Assembly: GCA_037178855.1 (NCBI GenBank)
Contig: JASJZC010000004.1
Span: forward strand, 5,270,001-5,334,000
Direction: 5' to 3'
Length of the DNA stretch: 64,000 nt
Source: Oscheius sp. JU75
Lineage: Eukaryota; Nematoda; Chromadorea; Rhabditida; Rhabditidae
A program made the position numbers and the translations under genes. Of the stretch, positions 45,895-54,765 are shown piece after piece. Every line of letters starts with the position of its first letter. Position 1 is the stretch's first letter. A model generated the notes under the pieces. That model was not told where the DNA came from, did no database searches, and was given only the letters and a program-made list of their open reading frames with translations.

Positions 45895-46640
45895 GTCTGG
45901 AAAATTTGATCTCAAGTGAATAAGACCTCGGTGAGAAACTGAGAGACCTAAATAGCCTCCTCAGACAGAAGAAAAAGGGTGAGAAAGATGGAAAGACAAC
46001 TTCGGGGAATTGCGATTAAAGCAGGTCCCAAGTTTCAGTGAAATGACGTCAGGATCCTGCTGACGTCTTACGATGAAAACGAGTCAAACCGCGTGAGTGT
46101 GTGACCTGTGGGCTAATTAGTGGGTTGACCTGCCCCGCCCTTTCGTGTTTTCAGAGAACTAATAATGACTGGTTGTGAAAGAGATATGGAGTCATTTGAG
46201 GGTGGGGAAGTGATCTGGAAAGGAATCTGTTGCAAAGGAAGGCCACAGCACCCTCAAAACTATAGTACATCCTGTCAAACTCGAGCGCGCGCTGTTCTGA
46301 ACATTTAAATTTAGTTTTGAACATTTAAATTTAGGCGCTGCGCAAAAATCCCAACTTGCTGCCCGCTACTTGCCGCTTTAAAGTCGAAGACGAGTCTTTG
46401 ACGATTGTTCTGCAAAGTTGTAGAACAGATCGAAAACTACAACATGGTTTCGGGATTACTGGAGACTTTCAATTGCGCACTCTTCTCGAAATTTCCTCTA
46501 TTTCGAACCTTGTTCTTGCACAACTTTTTGTATTTAATAATCTCCGATTCCCGGTCATAAAAAATTCCTTCTTCAGGACAGTGTCCTGGACAACGGGACT
46601 AGCTAATTAGGGTGATCTCTTCAGTAGAACCTCTGTTGCG
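45895..46640. other. Intergenic interval with repeats
   Basis: Divergent region between the secreted-peptide gene and the YNR-motif gene. It contains a GC-rich repeat at 46282-46345, with an internal direct repeat of TTTGAACATTTAAATTTAG, and a hairpin repeat at 46405-46443. TCTCTTCAG at 46615-46623 precedes the next ATG and may be a trans-splice acceptor. Confidence 0.45.
46405..46443. repeat. Dispersed hairpin repeat (family 1 copy)
   Basis: GTTCTGCAAAGTTGTAG and CTACAAC flank a short AT-rich loop with CAGATCGAAAA, the same layout as the copies at 29341 and 33839. Confidence 0.55.
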
Positions 46641-48940
46641 ATGGGAGAGGCTGCCAACGTCTTCAACTCGTTCAGTTTTGGAAAATGGGCCGATTTGAAG
46701 AAGGAAGAGGAGCTAGACAAGGAATCGAAAAGGAGGAGGAATGCTCAGGTAGGTCATAAAATTGTAGAGAGCTAACTCTATCAATAGTTGGATTTTTCAA
46801 ATCCCAATTTTTTGGCTACAGAAAATTTTCAAGATTCGTGATGTTCTGCAAAGTTGTAGATTTTGCCCTTATCTACAACTTTTTAGAACACAAGTAATGC
46901 TATCGCCCCTTGGGGCTCAATTCCAGTAATAATCCTTCCAAAACTGCTCGATTTCTACCTCCTTCTATCCAACTGTTGTGACCCTTTCCTCCCACTTCAA
47001 CCTGTCCGCATCCCCTCCAATCGAGGTATCGTGACAGGAATAACGTTTCCCCAACGAAGTTATCTCCCAAACTGTCTCTACTTTGACTTGACTTGCAAAC
47101 AATTAGTTTGCGTACAAAATAGTGCACACTAATTGGCAATATTTTGACAGACAGACAGAGACGCGAGAACATTTTAAAATAGATTATCACGCTCGGAAAT
47201 TGAATTGCTTTCCCGCAAAACATGAAAGGATCGGAACACATTGTTCGTGATTTTTCGACGTAAACACTGGTTTTTACTATTTTCATGTTTTGCAGTAATA
47301 CTGTTCCAATATGCAATTTGTAATGGTAGTCCAAAAATTATTGTCAGACTTTGTGAATAGTCTACGCGAAACGTATAGGCGTCAGTGACTCACCCGTACT
47401 GTCTCCGCGCGCGCGAATTATGGCTTCCGCCACCATGTACTCGTAGGTATCCAATTAAGGATTTTTTGAGGTTAGTCTCAAATATCCGACCCTGCGTACG
47501 CAGTGGTCAGATAAATTTTGAAAAGTTCTCCCTTCGAGGAGAGCAACAAGAGTTTATCTTTTTGCGAAGTCAGTCAAAGAAAGCGTCTTAGAAGTACGAG
47601 GTACCATATTCCAAAAGATGTGACATCAGATCACGTCAGAGGTCTTGAAAGATGCTAACCAAACTGGGATGAGCTACGGATAATCGGAAGATTATCGGGA
47701 AATTCCACACATTTCAATATCAAGGTCTGGCCTAACCTGGAAAAATAGGGAAAACGCTAGATTCAATGCTCAGAGAAACTCTACTAACTCATGTTAAACC
47801 TACAAGAGTAAGAGGACATACCAAAGGTCAGTAGACCTTCTGACGTAAAAATGGAAAGACTACAATTCGGTTATTGTTTATCAGAAGCTACTACGTATTT
47901 TTGTGATTAAATTTTTGCAGAGAGTCGAAAGTGTATGAGACACTGAGAGACAGGAAGACGGAGAGACAGAGGGACATAAGGACAGAGAGGTTTATAAAAA
48001 AAAATAGATGACTGCAAGAGTCCGTGTCCAAATTTTTAATGAGTTCTTTGGGAGTCCATAATTGAATGTGCATAAGGGACTTCTCAAAAATGAAGGCGGT
48101 GGCAGATCAAATTCGAAAAATATATAATACGCCCCAGAGGCTGATCCCCAGGGTATTTCAAGAAGTCACCGACCACAAGACGTGACTTTCTTCGAAACAA
48201 TGCTCATTACCTGACGACGAGGGCTAATCTGATTTCACGCGAGACGTGACATGACAAGAGCCCTGTCAGTAGATTATTTCAGATAAAACGACTGAAGGAA
48301 CAGTTGGCGGAAGAGAGACGATTGAGGGAGTTGGGCGGAAATGGGGACGGTGATCTGGATCTGGAGGCTCTGATCGAAGCACTTCAGAGGGGAGAGGAGA
48401 TCAATGAGGGTACAGAATTTTCGCGAATACGGTAACAGAAACTTCCAGATGCCTACGAGGAGGATCCGAGCTACGATGAGTACGGTGAGTGTCTCGCTGT
48501 CTCTTCCTCCCCTATCTGCGCAAGTCCTTGCGTAGTTCTAACTAATCAAATTACTAACAAGACATACAAATCCCCAACAACTAATCCCTTTATCCAATTA
48601 TAACAATCTTTGTTCCAGGTGACAGGTCCGATGCAGACATCCTCTCGGAAATCAGAGAGTACCAGAAGTATCACACGGGACCGCCGGGCAGTCAGAATGG
48701 AGCTGATTCCCGGTTCTGGAAGTACAATCGTCGTTTTGTAGAGGAGCAGACGGTAGTCGCACCGTCGGCCAAGTCGTGGCAGTACAATCGGAAGCATGTC
48801 CAAGAGGCTAGGTAGGCACAAACACCGTATTTTCTCCTATATTCAGACCCCCATCCGCCAAGCCTCCTCAACAGCTGATCAGACCAGAAGAGCCGCCAAT
48901 TAGCACCAAGTTCAAGTATAATAGAGTCGTGACGAAATAA
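46641..48940 (+). CDS. Unrecognised charged protein with YNR motifs
   Basis: Exon 1 encodes MGEAANVFNSFSFGKWADLK and a charged helix. After a ~1.5 kb intron come KRLKEQLAEERRLREL, DLDLEALIEALQRGEEINE, the acidic DAYEEDPSYDEYG and DADILSEIREYQKYH. The C-terminal part repeats a short motif three times: FWKYNRRFV, SWQYNRKHV and KFKYNRVVT. It ends VVTK at 48938-48940, where the stop overlaps AATAAA. The N-terminal half looks like a coiled coil. I cannot name the family. The BPI-like gene starts 120 bases downstream, so they may share an operon. The large intron contains SL RNA copy D in the sense direction and two hairpin-type repeats. Confidence 0.7.
46842..46890. repeat. Hairpin repeat with 20-base arms (family 1 copy)
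   Basis: TGTTCTGCAAAGTTGTAGAT and ATCTACAACTTTTTAGAACA form nearly perfect inverted arms around a 9-base loop. This is the cleanest copy of the family and lies in the intron of the YNR-motif gene. Confidence 0.65.
47392..47405 (+). promoter_or_regulatory. PSE-like promoter element of SL RNA gene D
   Basis: ACCCGTACTGTCTC begins 54 bases before the leader start at 47446 and is followed by CGCGCGCGCGAATT. It is identical to the element at 29634. Confidence 0.72.
47446..47546 (+). ncRNA. Spliced-leader RNA gene (SL copy D)
   Basis: The cleanest copy, about 100 bases. The leader (47446-47470) begins GGTATCC, contains ATCC/GGAT that can pair, and ends ATTTTTTGAG; donor GTTAGT begins at 47471. 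TTTGAG pairs with CTCAAA across the donor, as in SL RNA stem 1. Stem 2 is CTGCG-TA-CGCAG inside GACC/GGTC. The Sm-like site is ATAAATTTTG (about 47510-47520). Stem 3 is TTCTCC-CTTC-GAGGAG. The promoter-like element is at -54. It lies in the intron of the YNR-motif gene, on the same strand. Confidence 0.84.
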
Positions 48941-49060
48941 AGGCCTTTGTCGATGAAAAATCTGTTGTCCTGACGCTTTCTGGTCGACCTGATGACCCTT
49001 TATGTAATCGAATACGAGTCTCTATCGCGTCTCTCCATCTGTTTATTCCTCTCTTCAAAA

Positions 49061-52000
49061 ATGGCAGTCAGCATGCCTGTCTGTCTTCTTCTATTTTTAC
49101 TTTTTGCCACAGCTTTGGGAGAAAGCTCCATTAGAGCCCGCGCAAACCTCCCAGTTTTCCAATTCTTCAGTAGGACTGGTCATCATGTGGTATTATCTTT
49201 GTTTAATCCAAAAACTAGAATCTCAGCTCGATGAGGAGATCCCAAAGATCACAATTCCCGAAGTTTCGATCCCGATTGAAGGAGGACCGGGACATGGGAA
49301 GGTCACAGCGAAGAATATGAAGATTGTCAAATTCCAATCTCCAAAGTAGTCACACTTTCGAAATGCTCGTTACTGTTCTAGGTTCGATTTCGCCCTTCTC
49401 CGTGACGGACTCCAATGGATTTCTCGTGGTGGAGCTATCAAAATCGGCGGCGACTGGCAGGCTGAGTACACTGCGCTCATTCCCGTACTGCCTCGTAGTT
49501 TACATCAAGAACCAATCCATTTTTAGATCTCAGAGTCTGGATGGATGAAAGCTTTTGCCTCAAATATCCGAGTTCAACTCTCAGCAGGACTCTATCCCAA
49601 GGAAGGAAGACCTCAGGTCAACATTGGTAGCTGTACGGCGGACATAGGACAGTTGGACATCGAGTCAGTATTTGTTGAACTAGAATAGACAGATCATGCC
49701 TGTGTTTTGCCTGGTAGGACTCTCAGTGTTTATAGAATTGGTGGTGGAGTCCTCCCGTGGCTAGTCAATCTTTTTCGGACTCCTATTTCAGCTGCTATCA
49801 AGGACCAAATTCACAAACAGGTATGGTTGTTTGATTTCCTGGTTAGGCGACAGATTGAGAGACAGAGACCGATAGACAGAGTTACCAACAGCTTATTCCA
49901 GGCCTGCACCTCGGCCAAGGACATCCTATTAGTCGAAGCCAATGACTTCCTTCACGCTCTACCTCTTCACATCCCGCTTGGTAGCAACTTCTACGTCGAC
50001 TACATTTTTGATCAGAAACCCAAGATTACCAGGTATGTGTGCCTACCACATGCAGCTAAGAGCTGCTACAGTCCCTATAGAGTAGTCAATAAGAGTCAAG
50101 TCGTTTTGGACTATTTTGGGGGTATGCTAAGCCAAAAGTAGCGGTACATTCATAGGGTGGCTCTGTACACACTTAACTTAGCTTAACCTTACACTCACCA
50201 AGAGACCCCTCTATATGGCAGCTGGAACAGCAGGCGCAGCAGCCCCGAAGAAGGCATGAGAATGTCTCTCTGTGCCATCCCACACACCTCACATTAAAGT
50301 ATTCATTGTCTTAAACTCGCTCTTATCAAGAGATTTTTCTATACAGCAACAGAACTATTCCTTCTGATTGACTGGCATGTCCATAGGCATAGGTGCGGGG
50401 CTCATCAGGTAGCCTGATGTCGTCGTCTGGCTCACCACGACAGGGCGTTTGGAATCGGAGTGGCCACAGGATTGGGGGACATCACATATACGATGATCAG
50501 CTTTTTTTTTCACATCTGGCTATCATCCAGATTGTTCTCCCTCCACATTTTGTGAACATTGGACGGGAGTATCGTCGAGGCAGGAACTAGCGTGTAGACC
50601 ACGGTGAAATGGTCCTTCAATGGCACATTGCGACTGGGCTTGAGTCTTTCGTAGAAAAGGTGGACTACCGTCTCTTCAACCGTCTTGATAAGCCCGTAGA
50701 CCGGACGCATCTTGTAGAGAGCAAGGTGAGTAGATTTGAGCTTGAAAGCGACGACATCCGATCATAGGTTGCTGATAGTCAGAGGGACAGCCTCCTTGGT
50801 TTCATTCATCACGTAACGTACATGACTTTCCGACCGTCTCCAGAGTCATCGTAGTTTGAACTGAAGATTACACTTGACTCGCCAAGCCTCTGACTCACTG
50901 TCTCCCTCTTTTTTTCTGCTTTTCACTGTCAGATGCAGGGATAGCCTGGCCAACAAGAGAATCTGAAAGAGATAATTATAAAGCCAACAAGGTAGCAGAG
51001 AGATCTAGAAGACATAGCCGATTTCCCGCCCAGCCTCTCAAAAAAGGAAGAAGTCCAACTTGCCACCGTATTTATTGTTTTTTTGTTTCTATGCTTTCTT
51101 GGTCATGTCGCGGAGCTGACGGGCGATCTTGGTCATTTCCGGGCGCTTGTTCGGCTCCTTGTCCCAGGCGGCCATGACGATGTTGGCGATTCCTTTGGGG
51201 CAGTCCTTGGGCATGTCCATCCTGTAGTTCTGGACGACGATCTTGGCCCGGGTCTGGAGGCGCGTTAGACCGGGGTAGGGCTCGGCTCCGTCTGCGTAGA
51301 TCTCCCAGACGAGGATTCCGTAACTCCAGACGTCCGTCTTGAGCGAGTAGAGCTTCTCCTGGAGAGTCTCCGGGGCCAGCCACTTAACCGGGACCTTTTC
51401 AAGCGTGTCGTCCTGGATGATGGCTTTCTCGTCGCTCATCCCGAAGTCGGCAATCTTCACCTCGTGCTTGGGTGAGAGGAGACAGTTCCTGGCTGCAATG
51501 TCTGGAAGATATATGGTTAGAAAAGAAAGGCAGAAAGACAGAGAGAATAGAACAAAAGTGACTAACCTCTATGGATGCAGAGCTTGCTGGCGAGGTAGCC
51601 GATTCCGTCCGCAGCTTCCAAGCAGAAACGGAGCTTATCGGACGCGTCCAGTTTGCCTTTGTTCTTGCGCAGATAGCCGGCCAGCGATCCGCCCGGACAG
51701 ATCTCCATGACCAGCATCAGCGGATGTTCGTGCACGGCCACTCCAATGATCTTGACGACGTTGCGGTGGTTGTACTTTCGCTGAAACCGAAGATAATGAG
51801 GTATTAGAAAGTATCGCCTACCATCAGTCTGGCCTCCTTCATGAACTTGAGACGGGCCTCACGCGTCGCCTCGTTGCGCATCGTCTTCACGGCCACCTCC
51901 TGCTTCGTCCTTCCTATCGCGTACTCGGCCAGGTAGACTTCGCCGAAGGCTCCCTCTCCCAGCTTCTTGACCAGACTGATCGAGTCGTGGTTGAGGGCCC

Positions 52001-53710
52001 AGGGAGCACGCTCGATCGGTCGCTTCAGACGAGCGCCAGAGGCCGTCGAGAGCGGGTTCTTCGTCTGCAGATGCCAGGCGATGAGGTCGGCGATTCCCTT
52101 CTCCTTCTGCCCCTCGAAGTAGAATCGGCCCTGGTCGTCCTGGTTGACCATAAAGTGCTTGACGGTCGTGTCGACTCGGACGCTCACAGCCAAGACTGTG
52201 TTCTGCTGGATCTCGGTCTTGCGAAGCAGGAAGTCGCCGTCCTTCTTCAGTAGGGGCTCCGCGTCCAGCTTCGGAATGAGTCCGTGGTAGTAGTCAGCTC
52301 CTCTGACGTCGTCCGTGATGCTGACCTCGTCGACTCCTTTGTCGCTATTCGCCTCCAGCTCCTCCTGTCTCTTGGCCATTCCCCTCTTGGTAGGGTTGAC
52401 CGTCGGCTTCTGCTGTCGATTGAAAGGGAACTCTCTACGGTTCTTCTTAATTGTTTTTATTTGCAGTTTTTTGAAGCAAAAGTTTGAGAAACTTTGTAAT
52501 TGCAAGCGTGTTAAATTACCAAGCGAACTACGCAAAACTTTGAATTATGGTAGTACTGCTTCAAACTGTTAGCTTCTGGAAAGACTGGAAATGTAACGCT
52601 AGTCCGGTGGACGTGTGGAGTGACAGTATCAGTTACATCTAGAGTAAAGGGTAACGCACTGAGAGTGTACATGGACAGATTGACGGGAAAGCGATCAGGG
52701 GTGTAAGAGAGACAGTGGAAGAGTGACAGGTTTAGGAAAACTTAGAGAGTACCACAGCTACAGAAACAGGCAAAAAACGATTAGGTAGGTTTACTGTCCT
52801 TACGTAAACTCTCTCAAACATTCATTTTCAGTGACTACGTCCAGTCCGACATCTCAGCCGACGTGGTCTACGGGAATGTGAGCTGTGTTCCGACAAGGAC
52901 TGGTCAATGGACAGAAGCTGGTCCTCATCCTGGAATGGTGACCATCTGGCTCAGTCAAAGCATCCCGAACTGTCTTCTGAACTCTGCTCATAAGGGAAAT
53001 CTGGTCCAGTTTACTGTCTCCAAGGACATCCCTTCGTTGACGAACTACCTCAAGACAAGCTGCTCCTTAATCTCAGTCTGCATTGGAAAATTCTTCACAA
53101 AGCTTAAGAAAGACTACCCGAACAAGTTTGTGGATCTGCATTTCCATACCTTCCAGGCTCCGGTTCTGCAAATGACACCTGGACAGACACTGTAGGTTTT
53201 CTCTGTCCCGTAGTCACCTGAACACACTTTAGGATCAATACGACGTTTGCCGTCGATCTCCACATCAATCCAAGGGAGCAGAATCCGGATGTGTTGGCTC
53301 GATTGAGTAAGTCGGCAGATAGAGAGAAAGAGAGAGAAAGGCAGAGACGACACTTTTCAGTTCTGACCTCTAACGCTGTAATTGAACCATTCATCAATGG
53401 AACAAAGCTCGTTGCTAACATCAACGGAACCACAGTTGAGGCTAAAGAGGACTTTTCCAAGATTGGCGATGTGTCGAAGCTCTTTTTAAGCATGTTTGAT
53501 AAAATCTTCACGGTTACCTCGAACGTGATCGTTGAGGCACTGCTTCACAATGGAATCCCACTGCCGATCATTGATAATGTCACCATTGCAAGTGAGTTTC
53601 CGTCTGTGTCTCTCTGTCTCTTCCTACTAAAGTCTAAGTTTCCAGACACGACGGAGATTCATCTATTTGACGAGTACGTCCGTTTAAACATCGATTTCGA
53701 GTATGAATGA
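49061..53710 (+). CDS. BPI/LBP/CETP-family secreted lipid-binding protein
   Basis: It starts MAVSMPVCLLLFLLFATALG, a signal peptide. Following exons: ITIPEVSIPIEGGPGHGKVT, FDFALLRDGLQWISRGGAIK, GGDWQAEYTALIP, NIRVQLSAGLYPKEGRPQVN, IGSCTADIGQLDIE, FRTPISAAIKDQIHKQ and LPLHIPLGSNFYVDYI. The second half, after a 2.8 kb intron (about 50030-52830), has NVSCVPTRTGQWTEAGPHPG, VTIWLSQSIPNCLLNSAHKG, TTFAVDLHINPREQ and HNGIPLPIIDNVTIA, ending IDFEYE. The two-half layout, the paired cysteines and the PxPxP-like central strands match BPI-family barrel proteins, which bind lipids or lipopolysaccharide outside cells. The large intron contains an MSP-domain pseudogene and a complete SH2-kinase gene, both antisense. 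Confidence 0.84.
50355..50835 (-). pseudogene. MSP-domain protein pseudogene
   Basis: The minus strand carries a recognisable MSP domain: NETKEAVPLTISNL, then VVAFKLKSTHLALYKMRPVY, GLIKTVEETVVHLFYERLKP, KDHFTVVYTLVPAS and VHKMWRENNLDD. An in-frame TGA lies at 50762-50764 inside the domain. The frame shifts upstream near 50815 and again near 50508, after which a second open frame runs to a TAG at 50355 (SKRPVVVSQTTTSGYLMSP, MPVNQKE). Such breaks suggest a decayed copy, unless short introns or sequencing errors explain them. MSP proteins are the nematode sperm cytoskeletal family. It lies antisense in the BPI-like intron, just downstream of the SH2-kinase gene on the same strand. Confidence 0.62.
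51089..52379 (-). CDS. FER/SPE-8-type SH2-tyrosine kinase
   Basis: Three exons. Start MAKRQEELEANSDKGVDEVS. The SH2 domain begins YYHGLIPKLDAEPLLKKDGD and has FLLRKTEIQ with the phosphotyrosine-binding Arg. The kinase domain has the glycine loop LGEGAFGEVYLAEY, the lysine in VAVKTMRNE, HRDIAARNCL (split by an intron), DFGMSDE, and VPVKWLAPETL with DVWSYGILVWEIYADGAEPY. The end is DMTKKA, followed by AATAAA. All catalytic residues are present, so an active kinase is expected. Size and layout match the large nematode family of short SH2 kinases, many of which are sperm-enriched. Codons are notably GC-rich compared with the surrounding introns. It lies wholly within an intron of the BPI-like gene on the opposite strand. 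An in-frame upstream extension to 52535 looks like 5' leader. Confidence 0.93.
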
Positions 53711-54765
53711 AGAAGACATTCCCACATCCCATTCCCGACTAGAAGATGTTTGTTTGTTCAAAGAAGTTGTTCAAAACCGTGTTCTGTCAAATCAATAGTC
53801 ACTTTCCCCAAAGACAAATGGTGAACTTATCTCTTCCGCGCCTATGCCACATTTCCATCAATTGGTGGAGCCTTATCACGCTGTTTGCATTCGACTCGTT
53901 TTTCTCTATCTCTCTTTCTCTCTACCCAGGTGGAGGGATCAAGGATTTCAAAACCCGGGGAGTGGGGATTGAACTCTTCCCCCGTATCTCATGTTTTGAG
54001 CTGGTGCGTCTCAAAAAACAGGAGGCTTATGCTAACCTAGAGACAATCTTCGACTTATCGGAACCACGTGTACTCTCTTCTGTCCATTCCCGAATAGGTG
54101 AGCAAAACAACAAAGAATTAGCAGATAAGGACTGGAGGCTTCGAATTCGAAATCGAAGGAACCTGTAGGCATTCAGTCACCTTGTCCTTGGCAGTCAGTC
54201 TCTCTGTGTTCAACTGTTCGAGATGCTATCGCCCCCACTTCCATTCCATTTTAGTTCAACACACTGAGACGAACACACAGTTTTAGCAGCAAAGTACGTC
54301 AGCCAGTCTCCTCTCAAAACGAAAACGATGTTGATTCCGCATGAAGAGAGACGTTTATGCCAGCTTTTGGATTACCGTAAACCGCGATTACCTCCACTTT
54401 TTATATCACGTTTGACGACTGCTGGTGATCCTTCCTACGCTTCTCTTATTTGTTGATCCTTGCGTCTGTCTCTTGTCAGAGAGACAAAGAGCGGAACATC
54501 AGGACAGAGAGACAGAGAGGCAGAGAGACTGCGGGACAGAGGGACAGAGAGACATATCCTGAACTTTTCACTTTTTTTATGGCTCAGAGTTGAAAATTGT
54601 CCGCGGGAACACCTTTCCCTCGCATTCCGTCGGAGAGAGAAACAGTCCGTCCTTCGATCTAAAAAGTTTCTTCATCTTTATCTGATTCTTTGAATGCGCA
54701 CCGGCGCTCCGGCAGTTTGTTCCATTCCGACTGTATCCACGTTTCCTTTTTCAGATAAAAAAACG
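53711..54765. other. Intergenic interval before dachshund
   Basis: No gene seen. It contains a purine-rich GACAGAGA tract at about 54475-54555. TTTTTCAG at 54747-54754 lies 11 bases before the proposed dachshund ATG and may be a splice or trans-splice acceptor. Confidence 0.4.

Noticed and set aside
50217-50260. Short frame MAAGTAGAAAPKKA in the BPI-like intron
   Set aside because: It is only 14 residues with no evidence of being part of a gene.
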